Positions 50,097 to 58,730 of a DNA stretch of 61,411 nucleotides are shown here, piece by piece; within the stretch, counting starts at the first letter, position 1, and each line of letters begins with the position of its first letter. The stretch is from an uncultured Anaerovibrio sp. GTDB lineage: Bacteria; Bacillota; Negativicutes; Selenomonadales; Selenomonadaceae. A program made the translations under genes and the position numbers. The stretch lies in assembly GCA_934203205.1 (NCBI GenBank), contig CAKPYV010000010.1, positions 1 through 61,411 of the forward strand, given 5' to 3'. The notes under the pieces were generated by a model. That model ran no database searches. It saw only the letters and a list, made by a program, of their open reading frames with translations, and was not told the DNA's origin.

Positions 50097-50778
50097 TTTT
50101 ATGGAAAAGACCTTTGGCCTTTTGTGGACAGGGGTGCCGGTTACTATGGAGATTACCATTGTTTCTCTCCTGTTGGCTTCCCCTATAGCTTTCTATTTCG
50201 CCCTGAATCGTATCAAGGGCAATCCGGTGGTGTCACTGATTAGTCGGGGCTATGTGTCCTTTGTTCGTGGTACTCCTATTGTTTTGCAGATTCTTCTGCT
50301 TTATAGCCTGCTGCCTAGCCTTCTGAATGTGATTATTCAGGCTCTGGGCATTAAGTTCAATATTTTTGAGCAGGTGGATCCTATCTATTATGCCATTGTG
50401 GTTTTTACTCTAAATACGGTGGCTTTGCTGACAGAGGTATTCCGTTCAGCCTTGATGAGCGTGCCATCTGGTCAGCTGGAGGCTGGGGTATCTATTGGCC
50501 TTAGCGAGTTTCAGACCTATGTGCGGGTGATTATTCCCCAGGCTTTGGTTACAGCCCTGCCTGGTATCTGCAATATTACAGTGAATCTTATCAAGGGCAG
50601 TTCTCTGGCTTTCCTGATGACGGTTAAGGATGTTATGGCGGTGGGCAAAATCGCGGCTTCCTTTGGCTATAACTATATTGAGGCCTATCTGGATGCTTTC
50701 CTGGTGTATCTGATTCTGTGCACCATTATCCAGCTAGCCTATGCTGGTGCAGAAAGGCGTTTTGGAGCGTATAGATAA
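50080..50778 (+). CDS. Polar amino-acid ABC transporter permease
   Basis: Second HisQ/HisM-type permease, about 232 residues. GYVSFVRGTPIVLQILLLYS is near residue 58 and the EAA loop QLEAGVSIGLSEFQTYVRVIIPQ near 130. GTG 50080, nine bases after AAGGAGG, is preferred; GTG 50071 is too close to that site. The two permeases should form the heterodimeric channel of the importer. Confidence 0.94.
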   Translation: MELDFDFMEKTFGLLWTGVPVTMEITIVSLLLASPIAFYFALNRIKGNPVVSLISRGYVSFVRGTPIVLQILLLYSLLPSLLNVIIQALGIKFNIFEQVDPIYYAIVVFTLNTVALLTEVFRSALMSVPSGQLEAGVSIGLSEFQTYVRVIIPQALVTALPGICNITVNLIKGSSLAFLMTVKDVMAVGKIAASFGYNYIEAYLDAFLVYLILCTIIQLAYAGAERRFGAYR

Positions 50779-50851
50779 AAAGCAGGATGTGCTCTTGGTC
50801 TTGGGAAGATATTTTCTTCTGGCAAGTCATAGGGTATAATAGAGAGGATGT

Positions 50852-51625
50852 ATGGATATGCTGTTACAGGTTAAAAATGTGGAAAAGAGCTTTGCTGGTA
50901 ATCAGGTGCTAAAGGATGTAAATCTGTCTGTAAATAAAGGTGATGTGGTGGTAATTTTAGGCCCTAGCGGCAGTGGCAAGACTACCTTTCTTCGTTGCTT
51001 GAATTTTTTGGAGCAGGCTGACGGGGGGCAGATGGAATTTGGCAATATTCAGTTGGATTTTGCCAAGGCTGCCAAGAGCCAGATTAATGAGATTCGGAAG
51101 AAAACAGCCTTTGTTTTTCAGAATTACAATCTTTTTGCCAATAAGACCGCTTTGGAGAATGTTACGCTGGGACTTACAGCTGGTCGCGGGGTGAGCAAGG
51201 AGGAGGCTGAGGAAATCGGTCGTCAGGCTTTGAAGAAGGTTGGCTTGGCAGATAGAGAGGATTTCTATCCATCACAGCTTTCTGGTGGTCAGCAGCAGCG
51301 GGTTGGTATTGCCAGAGCCTTGGCGGTAAAGCCGGATGTGATTCTCTTTGATGAGCCTACCTCGGCTCTGGATCCAGAACTGGTGGGAGAGGTGCTGCAG
51401 GTAATGCAGGAGCTGGCTCAGGAGGGGGTAACTATGATTGTGGTTACCCATGAGATGAAGTTTGCTCAGGATGTGGCTACCCATGTGGTATTTATGGCTG
51501 ACGGGGTTGTGGTGGAGGAAGGCACTCCCGATGATATTTTCCTGCGGCCCCAGGAGGAGCGGACCAGAAAATTCCTACGGCGGGTTTTGCCAGCTGAGTA
51601 CACAGAGCCGGCAGCAGCTATCTAA
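50852..51625 (+). CDS. Polar amino-acid ABC transporter ATPase
   Basis: GlnQ/HisP-like ATPase, 257 residues. Walker A is GPSGSGKTTFLR near residue 37, the Q-loop AFVFQNYNLFANKTALENV near 87, the signature LSGGQQQRVGIARAL near 142, Walker B VILFDEPTSALD near 163 and the switch His in VVTHEMKFA near 200. AGAGAGGATG precedes the start; ATG 50858 is an alternative. A weak hairpin follows before the SDR gene. Confidence 0.96.
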   Translation: MDMLLQVKNVEKSFAGNQVLKDVNLSVNKGDVVVILGPSGSGKTTFLRCLNFLEQADGGQMEFGNIQLDFAKAAKSQINEIRKKTAFVFQNYNLFANKTALENVTLGLTAGRGVSKEEAEEIGRQALKKVGLADREDFYPSQLSGGQQQRVGIARALAVKPDVILFDEPTSALDPELVGEVLQVMQELAQEGVTMIVVTHEMKFAQDVATHVVFMADGVVVEEGTPDDIFLRPQEERTRKFLRRVLPAEYTEPAAAI

Positions 51626-51639
51626 GATAGGGCATAAAA

Positions 51640-51671
51640 ATAAGAGGCAGAGTAGATACTGTGCCTCTTAT
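51640..51671 (+). terminator. Hairpin between the ATPase and SDR genes
   Basis: ATAAGAGGCA and TGCCTCTTAT pair perfectly around a 12-base loop. The T-rich run after it is poor (TGGCGTATTT), so it may only partly terminate. Confidence 0.45.
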
Positions 51672-51701
51672 TGGCGTATTTGAGGAAAGGAAGATGCAGT
51701 T

Positions 51702-52490
51702 ATGGATTTGGGGCTAAAGGATAAAAATGTGGTTGTGACGGGAGGCAGTAAGGGAATTGGTTATGCTGCTGCCAAGATATTTTTGCAGGAGGGGGCCAAG
51801 GTAACAATTTGTGCCCGCCACAAGGAGGAGCTGGGACGGGCGGTGTTGGAGCTTGGCAAGCTGGGGAAGATACAGGGCTGTGTACTGGATGGCAGTACAG
51901 AGGCTGGTATGGAGAAGCTGGCTCAGGTAGCGGCCCAGCAGGGCAATGGCACCATAGATATATGGGTAAATAATATTGGCACCAATAAGCAGCGGCAGGG
52001 AGAGTATTATACTGAGGCGGAGGTGGATTACCTGACTGGGGCTAACTATAAATCTGCTCTTTTTGGTACGCAGGCCGCAGTGAAGTATATGAAGGAAAAG
52101 GGTGGCTCTATTGTGAATATTGCCTCCTTGGCGGCTCGCTGTGCTACGGCTATCCGTTCCAATATTTATGCTTCCATGAAGGCGGCAGTTATTGCTCTGA
52201 CTACTACCACAGCTTCGGAATATGCTCCCTATGGTATTCGTATTAATGCGGTAATGCCGGGCTATACCCGTACTCCCCTTATGGATTCCGGTATGTTTCC
52301 TTCAGAGGTGCTGGAACCAATTTTGCGGAATAATATACTAGGCCGTATGGCAGAGCCAGAAGAAATCGCCAAGCCTATTGTATTCCTAGCCAGTGAGGCC
52401 GCCAGCTATATCACCGCTTCGGCTGTAGATGTAACCGGGGGACATATGAAGGTAATAAATGCCTATGAAGCCTATGAAAGAATGAATTGA
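51702..52490 (+). CDS. Short-chain dehydrogenase/reductase
   Basis: Classical SDR of 262 residues. The NAD(P)-binding motif VVTGGSKGIGYAAAK is near residue 11, NNIGTN near 90, the catalytic serine is in SIVNIASLAARC near 141 and the Y-x3-K pair is in YASMKAAVIAL near 157. The C-terminal VDVTGGHMKV is normal. The substrate is not evident. Position at the end of the sulfur-island operon suggests an associated oxidoreduction. Confidence 0.92.
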   Translation: MDLGLKDKNVVVTGGSKGIGYAAAKIFLQEGAKVTICARHKEELGRAVLELGKLGKIQGCVLDGSTEAGMEKLAQVAAQQGNGTIDIWVNNIGTNKQRQGEYYTEAEVDYLTGANYKSALFGTQAAVKYMKEKGGSIVNIASLAARCATAIRSNIYASMKAAVIALTTTTASEYAPYGIRINAVMPGYTRTPLMDSGMFPSEVLEPILRNNILGRMAEPEEIAKPIVFLASEAASYITASAVDVTGGHMKVINAYEAYERMN

Positions 52491-52547
52491 CACTACCTAT
52501 GCCTAAAGGCAGGGAGATACGGTGTTTGGGGATAAAGCCATATCAAC

Positions 52548-52589
52548 AAGGCCAGTTGCTATTTGTCCAGCAGCTGGCCTTATTTTTTT
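52548..52589 (+). terminator. Terminator after the SDR gene
   Basis: AAGGCCAGTTGCT and AGCAGCTGGCCTT pair with a small mismatch around an eight-base loop, followed by ATTTTTTT. Confidence 0.88.
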
Positions 52590-52676
52590 GATATTTGATT
52601 TTTCCCAGAGCTTTGGCAGGATTTTTTTTGTTTGTGTAGAAAATAAATAATAGTATATGCATAAAAAGTTCTTGGT

Positions 52677-52862
52677 ATGCTGGATGCTTTGGTATGGAGC
52701 TATTATCGGCGGGCCTATATGCTGGAAAGAAAGAATATTAATCCAGATATTTGTCTGAGAATGTTGAAATATGGTCAGAATAAGCTTAATATTAGAGAAA
52801 GTATGGGGCAAATGGCTGTAGAGGCCTTTGGGAAAAGATTGGCTCAGGGAGATAAATTCTAG
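52677..52862 (+). other. Unrecognised open frame, possible fragment
   Basis: A frame of 61 codons (or 47 from ATG 52718) with no ribosome site; the product is basic and helical (YYRRAYMLERKNINPDICLR). It directly precedes a decayed kinase gene and may be a further relic. No family recognised. Confidence 0.2.
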
Positions 52863-52882
52863 GCAAGTTGGATTGCTTTTGA

Positions 52883-53592
52883 TGGTATAGGTATATCAAA
52901 CAGCGGAAGATTGATGAGCAGGCCTATGAACAGGAAATGAGAGATGTGCGGGAGCTGGCTCATGCTGCCCGCTGGACAGCTAAGTTTAATGACCAGCAGG
53001 AAATTGTAGAACCTTGGGCTTCTGATGAATTGCGGCATATTCTGGGTTAGTCAAAAAGCTTTTGGAGCAAATGGGTGGAAAGATTGCTGTTACCAGCCAG
53101 GAGGGCAAAGGCTCTAACTTCCTGATTACTCTGCCTTTGGAAATTGCTCCTACACCTCAGCAGGAAGCAGAAAAGGTTGAGGAATGCTATGATATTCAGG
53201 GGATAAGGATATTGCTGGCTGAGGACAATGCCTTGAATGCAGAAATAGCTAAGACCTTGCTGGAGGATGCGGGGGCTGTGCTTACAGTGGTGGCAGATGG
53301 TCGGCAGGCTGTGGAGTCCTTTGTGGCTGCTCCTGAGAGCTTTGATGTGATTATTCTGGATTTGATGATGCCTGTTATGGGTGGTCTAGCAGCAGCCAAG
53401 AAAATCCGCGGATTGGATTTTTCTATAGCCAAAGATATACCTATAGTGGCTATGACAGCCAATGCTTTCAAGGAGGATGTGCAACAATGTTTGGAGGCAG
53501 GGATGAATGCCCATGTGGCTAAGCCTTTTGATATGGCTAAGCTAAGGCAGGTATTGTGTCAATTGGTGCGGAGTGATGGAAATGCAGAATAG
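52883..53592 (+). pseudogene. Decayed hybrid sensor histidine kinase
   Basis: The frame 52883-53050 reads WYRYIKQRKIDEQAYEQEMR and ends EIVEPWASDELRHILG-stop, a membrane-proximal linker and the start of a PAS-like domain. In another frame, VKKLLEQMGGKIAVTSQEGK resumes at the end of a HATPase domain and runs into a receiver domain (ILLAEDNALNAEIAKTLL, with the phospho-accepting Asp in DVIILDLMMPVMGG), stopping at 53592. The HisKA region and the N and G1 boxes are gone. The join falls at a CTGGGT sequence expected in both flanks. The remaining receiver might still be made from TTG 53062. Confidence 0.75.
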
Positions 53593-53622
53593 AGATGGTA
53601 TTAGGAGAAGGAGGATGGAGCT

Positions 53623-54006
53623 ATGAGCAAGCTGGCTAGGGAAAAGCAGGATGCTGAACAGTTTATCAAGCAGATAGCTCCTGAATATTTAGGGGTATAT
53701 GTGGTTGATAGGGAGACAGATGAATTTCGAGAAATATTGACTCCGGAATATTTTCGCTGGAATGGGGAAGAAAATGGGGGATGTTTCTCTAAGGCTATGG
53801 AGGATTATATCGCTTCTATGGTTGCCCTGCGTTACCATGATATGGTGGAGCAGGTGCTGGACTATGATAGGGTATACATCCAACTGAAGGCTGGCATGGA
53901 TGTGGAGGTTTACTATCGCAGGCTGGATGACGTTCCTATCAAGCTGCAGATAAAGCCATATTCTGATAAGAAGGAGGAACAGAATCTCTCTCTGGATTTT
54001 TATTAA
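53623..54006 (+). CDS. Sensor kinase, N-terminal part cut off by a frameshift
   Basis: 127 codons from ATG 53623 with GGAGGATGGAG upstream. It is a PAS-like sensor module (YLGVYVVDRETDEFREILT) that stops abruptly at a CT tract. In the +1 frame, the sequence continues WIFINDDTGG directly into the next gene, whose start region lacks a beginning of its own. The two were, or can be, one protein of about 815 residues. Whether the split is fixed or switchable is open. Confidence 0.6.
   Translation: MSKLAREKQDAEQFIKQIAPEYLGVYVVDRETDEFREILTPEYFRWNGEENGGCFSKAMEDYIASMVALRYHDMVEQVLDYDRVYIQLKAGMDVEVYYRRLDDVPIKLQIKPYSDKKEEQNLSLDFY
53985..53993 (+). repeat. CT dinucleotide tract at the frameshift
   Basis: TCTCTCTCT (4.5 units). 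One extra CT unit would make the codons CTC TCT CTC TGG ATT and fuse the flanking frames. Short tracts like this can change length by replication slippage. Confidence 0.6.
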
Positions 54007-54028
54007 TGACGATACCGGTGGTGTGCAG

Positions 54029-56068
54029 ATGAAGCGGTTCCAACGGGATAAGCTGATTATGGACAAGCTGTGTTATGATTTTACAGCGGTGTATTATATT
54101 GATTTAAATACAGGCAGCTTTACTACCTTGAAGCTGGGGAAAAATACCAATGCAGAGAACCTGCAGATGGAAAATGAGGTTGAGCTGGAAAACTTTGATT
54201 TGTATGCAAGGCAATATGGAGAGAAATATATTGCTCCTGAGGATAGACAGGAGTTTTTGGCATGGTTCAACTGCCGTAGTCTTAAGGAAAAATTGCTGGG
54301 GAGAGAGGTTATTACCTATCATTATCGGTCTTTGCCTAATCAATCTGGTAAGAAATTCTTTGATACCCAGGTAATGAAGGTTCATGTGGATGATGAGGAG
54401 TTCAAGGTATTTATGAGTTTCCGTCATGTGGATGATATTCTGGAGCCAGAGGTTTCCACTCAGGAAAAGCTGCAGAGAGCCTTGGCGGAGCTGGAACTGA
54501 ATAACGAGATTATATCCACTATTGGCAAAAGTTATGATGCAATTTTTCGCATAGATTTGCAGGCTGATTACTTCGAGGAAATATCTACTACTGATGGAAT
54601 TCACAAGCTGACAGGTCGGAAAGGTTGTGCCTCTGATAGACTGCATCTGTTGTGCCGCAGAATGGTGTCGGAGCCATATCAGGAATTTTGCAATCTGAGG
54701 AAGCTGGGGGATAAGCTGGCTCATGAGGATACATTGGTAACAGAGTATCAGCTGAAAAGCGGTAATTGGCAGAAGTTACGGTTTATCGTAAAGAAACGTA
54801 ATGCCAAGGGGCAGGTTACCAATGTGCTGTGCTGTCTGCGGAATATTAGCGAAACCAAGCGGCTGGAGGAAAATCTTCGCTACAAGGAGGCGGTGACTAA
54901 AAGAGAATCGGAGGCAAAAAATAGATTCCTGTCCAATATGAGCCATGATATACGTACTCCTCTAAATGGGGTTATTGGCATGGTGGACTTGGCAAGCCGT
55001 TATCCAGATAATCTGGAGATACAGGATAAATGCCGCCAGCGGAGCAGGGAAGCTTTGAAGTATCTTTTGTCTCTGCTGAATGATGTGCTGGATATGAACA
55101 AGCTGGAAAATCAGGAGTATATGCCTCAGAATATAACCTTTGATATAGCGGAGTTTTTGGATGGAATCAATAAGGATGCGGAGGCTAAGGCTAGGGAAAA
55201 TGGGGTTAATTTTGTAATTGAATGGGGGAAGAATATTATTCGCCATAGATTCCTAGAGGGAAATCCTGTATATGCCGGGCGGATTTTGGCGAATATAATT
55301 GATAATGCTATTAAATTTACTCCCTCTGGCCGTAGTGTTCATGTCTGGTTTAAGGAGGAAAGCAGTCATTGGAATAATGTGGTTTATGCCTTTTATTGCC
55401 GAGATTATGGCATAGGCATGAGTGAGTATTTTTTGACTCAGGCCTTTGAGATGTTTACTCAGGAGGCAAAATCAGACCATACCAAATATGCAGGCAGCGG
55501 GCTGGGTTTGTCCATTGCCAAAAAGCTGGCGGATAAGCTGCGGGGGACTATTGAGCTTACTAGTAACAAGGGTGAGGGCACTGAGGCAGTTATCAGGCTG
55601 CCTTTCAAAATAGGTAGTCAGGTTCAGTTGGATTATTATGGGGATTATCAAGAGATATCTCTGACAGGGAAACGGATTTTGTCTGTGGATGATAATGAGC
55701 TGAACAGGGATGTGGCCAAATTCCTGCTGGAGGATAATGGTATCAAGGTGGAGGAGGCTGAGAATGGTCAGGAGGCTGTGGATAAATTCGCAGTCTCAAA
55801 GCCTGGGCATTATGATGCCATTCTTATGGACATTATGATGCCGGGGCTTAATGGCTGGGAGGCAACGGAAAAAATAAGGGCCATGAAGCGCTGGGATGCG
55901 GAAAGGGTATCCATTATTGCCCTGTCAGCCAATTCCTTTGCTGATGATATTGTCAGCAGTAAGTTGGCAGGGATGGATATGCATCTGTCTAAGCCTCTGG
56001 ATGAGAAAAAGTTGTTGGAAACCATTAAACAGTGCCTGAGTAAACATATGGGTGAAAAAAAGTTGTAA
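54029..56068 (+). CDS. Hybrid sensor histidine kinase with receiver domain
   Basis: About 679 residues. Two PAS-like modules (CYDFTAVYYIDLNTGSF near residue 12; SYDAIFRIDLQADYFEEI near 170) are followed by the HisKA box FLSNMSHDIRTPLNGVIG with the phospho-accepting His near 310. The HATPase domain has NIIDNAIKFTPSG, DYGIGM and GSGLGLSIAKKL. The C-terminal receiver (ILSVDDNELNRDVAKFLL) has its Asp in DAILMDIMMPG. No membrane segment is present in this part. GGTGG lies seven bases before ATG 54029, so it may be translated alone. The upstream gene encodes its missing N-terminal module. Confidence 0.88.
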   Translation: MKRFQRDKLIMDKLCYDFTAVYYIDLNTGSFTTLKLGKNTNAENLQMENEVELENFDLYARQYGEKYIAPEDRQEFLAWFNCRSLKEKLLGREVITYHYRSLPNQSGKKFFDTQVMKVHVDDEEFKVFMSFRHVDDILEPEVSTQEKLQRALAELELNNEIISTIGKSYDAIFRIDLQADYFEEISTTDGIHKLTGRKGCASDRLHLLCRRMVSEPYQEFCNLRKLGDKLAHEDTLVTEYQLKSGNWQKLRFIVKKRNAKGQVTNVLCCLRNISETKRLEENLRYKEAVTKRESEAKNRFLSNMSHDIRTPLNGVIGMVDLASRYPDNLEIQDKCRQRSREALKYLLSLLNDVLDMNKLENQEYMPQNITFDIAEFLDGINKDAEAKARENGVNFVIEWGKNIIRHRFLEGNPVYAGRILANIIDNAIKFTPSGRSVHVWFKEESSHWNNVVYAFYCRDYGIGMSEYFLTQAFEMFTQEAKSDHTKYAGSGLGLSIAKKLADKLRGTIELTSNKGEGTEAVIRLPFKIGSQVQLDYYGDYQEISLTGKRILSVDDNELNRDVAKFLLEDNGIKVEEAENGQEAVDKFAVSKPGHYDAILMDIMMPGLNGWEATEKIRAMKRWDAERVSIIALSANSFADDIVSSKLAGMDMHLSKPLDEKKLLETIKQCLSKHMGEKKL

Positions 56069-56096
56069 ACCTGTAATGTACTTTTGTAAAAAAATG

Positions 56097-56125
56097 TGTA
56101 ATTTGTGGGTTATTTATGATATAAT
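56097..56125 (+). promoter_or_regulatory. Promoter of the ACT/UPF0210 pair
   Basis: TGATATAAT (56117-56125) is an extended -10 box; the -35 region TGTAAT is weak. It lies about 50 bases before the ACT-domain gene. Confidence 0.5.
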
Positions 56126-56173
56126 GTGAAAACATCGGACTTTATTTGCATTTATGATGGGAGAGATATTAGC

Positions 56174-56443
56174 ATGAAATTGGTTGTTACAACTGTTGGC
56201 AAGGATAGAGTTGGTATTATTGCTATGGTTAGCAATATTTTGGCAGAGAATGATATCAATATTCTTAGTGTAAATCAGAATATCATGGATGGCTTTTTCA
56301 ATATGATTATGATGGCTGAGACTGTAGGCAAGGATGTTAATCTGCCAGAGCTGCAGAAGCTGCTGAGAGCCAAGGGCCAGGAGCAGGAGCTGGAAATCAA
56401 GGTACAGAATCAGGAAATTTTCAATATTATGCATAATATCTAA
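56174..56443 (+). CDS. ACT-domain protein (UPF0237)
   Basis: 89-residue single ACT domain, GcvR-like, starting KLVVTTVGKDRVGIIAMVSN and containing AENDINILSVNQNIMDGFFNM. ACT domains bind small ligands, often amino acids. GGGAGAG precedes ATG 56174. This family is nearly always encoded before UPF0210, as here, which suggests that the two work together, probably as sensor and effector of an unknown step. Confidence 0.92.
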   Translation: MKLVVTTVGKDRVGIIAMVSNILAENDINILSVNQNIMDGFFNMIMMAETVGKDVNLPELQKLLRAKGQEQELEIKVQNQEIFNIMHNI

Positions 56444-56542
56444 TTTCCGAAAATAGCCGCAGATGGTATATTGCAGAGACTGTTTCTGATATGGTCAGGA
56501 ATTGTCTGTTGCAATATATGGATTCATGATGGAGGACTTTTT

Positions 56543-57904
56543 GTGATTACAATAGATAATATTTTAGAAACCAATCGCATGATTACAGAGAACAAGCTGG
56601 ATGTCCGTACTATTACTATGGGTATTTCTCTCCGTGATTGTGCTCACCCTAATATTGAAAATTTTTGTCGCAATGTCTATGACAAGATTACCAAATCTGC
56701 AGAGTTCTTGGTAAAAACTGGTGAGGATATTGAGGCTCAATACGGTATCCCCATCATTCACAAGCGTATTTCTGTTACGCCAATTGCTATCGCTGCTGAG
56801 GCCTGCAAGACTGATTCCTATGTACCAGTGGCAGAGGCTCTGGACAAGGCTGCCAAGGAGGTTGGCGTAAACTTTATTGGTGGTTTCTCTGCTTTGGTGG
56901 AGAAGGGCTTTACCAATGGGGATAAGATTCTGATCAATTCCATTCCACAGGCTTTGGCTACTACTGATGTGGTTTGCTCCTCTGTTAATCTGGGCTCTAC
57001 CAAAGCTGGTATTAACATGGACTGCGTGCGTCAGATGGGTGAAATAATTAAGAGAACTGCAGAGCTGACTCGTGATCAGGATGCTCTGGGCTGTGCCAAG
57101 CTGGTAGTATTTGCTAATGCTCCTGGGGATAATCCTTTTATGGCTGGTGCTTTCCACGGTGTTAGCGAGGCAGAAAAGGTGGTTAGCGTAGGCGTTAGCG
57201 GCCCTGGTGTGGTAAAGCACGCTTTGGAGGATTTGAAGGGTGCTGACTTTACTGAGGTGGCTGAAACCATTAAGAAAACTGCTTTCAAGATTACCCGTGT
57301 AGGTCAGCTGGTGGCTAGAGAGGCTTCCCGTCGTTTGGGCGTACCTTTTGGCATTATTGATTTGTCTCTGGCTCCTACTCCTGCTGTTGGTGACTCTGTT
57401 GCTAATGTTCTGGAGGAAATGGGCTTGGAGCGTTGCGGTGCACCAGGTACTACTGCCGCTTTGGCTCTTCTGAATGATGCTGTTAAAAAGGGCGGTTTGA
57501 TGGCTTCTTCCCACGTAGGTGGTTTGAGTGGTGCCTTTATCCCTGTCAGCGAGGATCAGGGTATGATCGAGGCTATTGAGTGCGGTTCTCTCTCTATTGA
57601 AAAGCTGGAAGCTATGACCTGTGTCTGCTCCGTAGGCTTGGATATGATTGCTGTGGAGGGTGATACTACTGCAGCTACTATTTCCGGTATTATTGCTGAT
57701 GAGGCTGCTATTGGTATGATTAACAACAAGACCACTGCTGTCCGCATTATCCCTGTACCTGGCAAAAAGGTGGGAGATAGTGTTGAGTTTGGTGGCTTGC
57801 TTGGTCGCTGCCCAATTGTCAAGGTTCGCAACAATTGGAGCTCCGAGGCATTTATTGCCAGAGGCGGTAGAATCCCTGCGCCAATTCGCAGCTTGACCAA
57901 CTGA
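56543..57904 (+). CDS. UPF0210 (DUF711) family protein
   Basis: 453-residue member of UPF0210, related in fold to glycyl-radical enzymes but without known activity. GTG 56543 follows GGAGG by seven bases. Conserved stretches include TITMGISLRDCAHPNIENF near residue 20, NFIGGFSALVEKGFTNGD near 112, LVVFANAPGDNPFMAGAFHG near 190, DLSLAPTPAVGDSVANVLEE near 273 and the Gly-rich C-terminus. No signal peptide. Its function is unknown; the paired ACT gene suggests ligand control. Confidence 0.92.
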   Translation: MITIDNILETNRMITENKLDVRTITMGISLRDCAHPNIENFCRNVYDKITKSAEFLVKTGEDIEAQYGIPIIHKRISVTPIAIAAEACKTDSYVPVAEALDKAAKEVGVNFIGGFSALVEKGFTNGDKILINSIPQALATTDVVCSSVNLGSTKAGINMDCVRQMGEIIKRTAELTRDQDALGCAKLVVFANAPGDNPFMAGAFHGVSEAEKVVSVGVSGPGVVKHALEDLKGADFTEVAETIKKTAFKITRVGQLVAREASRRLGVPFGIIDLSLAPTPAVGDSVANVLEEMGLERCGAPGTTAALALLNDAVKKGGLMASSHVGGLSGAFIPVSEDQGMIEAIECGSLSIEKLEAMTCVCSVGLDMIAVEGDTTAATISGIIADEAAIGMINNKTTAVRIIPVPGKKVGDSVEFGGLLGRCPIVKVRNNWSSEAFIARGGRIPAPIRSLTN

Positions 57905-57979
57905 TTAAGGTAGGTTTTGTGGTCTTGGTCTGAGTAGGCAGGAGATGCCCTCAGACTGAAAAATTATCTAGTATATGGG

Positions 57980-58011
57980 CCGGGGAAGTAGAAAATTGCT
58001 TCCCCGGTTTT
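57980..58011 (+). terminator. Terminator after UPF0210 gene
   Basis: CCGGGGAAG and CTTCCCCGG pair perfectly around a ten-base loop, followed by TTTT. Confidence 0.8.
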
Positions 58012-58024
58012 GGGTATGTGGCTT

Positions 58025-58657
58025 ATGCGTGTAACAAATAAAATCAAAGCAGAGCAAATAGCTATTCTGGGGCAGGTGTATAAGGATACTAAGCCAGCCC
58101 TGAGATTTGCCAATCCCTTTGAGTTGCTGGTGGCAGTAATTCTTTCTGCCCAATGTACAGATGTAAGGGTGAATATTACCACAGAGAGATTGTTTGCCAA
58201 GGCACCTACGCCTCAGGCTATTATTGATATGGGGCTGGAGGCTTTGGAGGCAGAAATCAAGGATTGTGGTCTTTTTCGCAATAAGGCCAAGAATATTATG
58301 GCTACCTGTAGGATTCTGGTTAGTGAGTATCAAGGGCAGGTGCCAGAGGATTTTGAGGCTTTGCTGAAACTGCCTGGGGTTGGCCGCAAAACCGCCAATG
58401 TGGTAAGCAGTATTGCCTTTAATCGGCCTGCTATTGCGGTGGATACCCATGTGTTCCGAGTTGCTAATAGACTGAAGCTGGCTGTGGGGGAAACTCCTTT
58501 GGAGGTGGAAAAGGGTCTGATGAAGGTGATTCCCCGGGAGCTGTGGAGTCAGGCTCATCATTGGCTTATCTGGCATGGCCGCAGGGTTTGCAAGGCGCGA
58601 AAGCCATTGTGTGACCAATGTCCTTTGGTGGAGGTCTGCCCTAGTGCTGGCTTGTAG
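58025..58657 (+). CDS. nth: Endonuclease III
   Basis: DNA glycosylase/AP lyase that removes oxidised pyrimidines. 210 residues from ATG 58025. ILSAQCTDVRVN is near residue 40, and the helix-hairpin-helix LPGVGRKTANVV with the catalytic lysine is near 118. The catalytic aspartate is in VDTHVFRVANRL near 139. The iron-sulfur cluster ligands are C-x6-C-x2-C-x5-C (CKARKPLCDQCPLVEVC) at the end. The ribosome site is poor; the gene may rely on read-through of the terminator in front. Confidence 0.96.
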   Translation: MRVTNKIKAEQIAILGQVYKDTKPALRFANPFELLVAVILSAQCTDVRVNITTERLFAKAPTPQAIIDMGLEALEAEIKDCGLFRNKAKNIMATCRILVSEYQGQVPEDFEALLKLPGVGRKTANVVSSIAFNRPAIAVDTHVFRVANRLKLAVGETPLEVEKGLMKVIPRELWSQAHHWLIWHGRRVCKARKPLCDQCPLVEVCPSAGL

Positions 58658-58730
58658 GTAATAGACCAGCCGGGCTGTAATGGCTTGGGGATATTGTAGG
58701 GAAATTTTTCTTGTTGAGGTGAATAGTATC

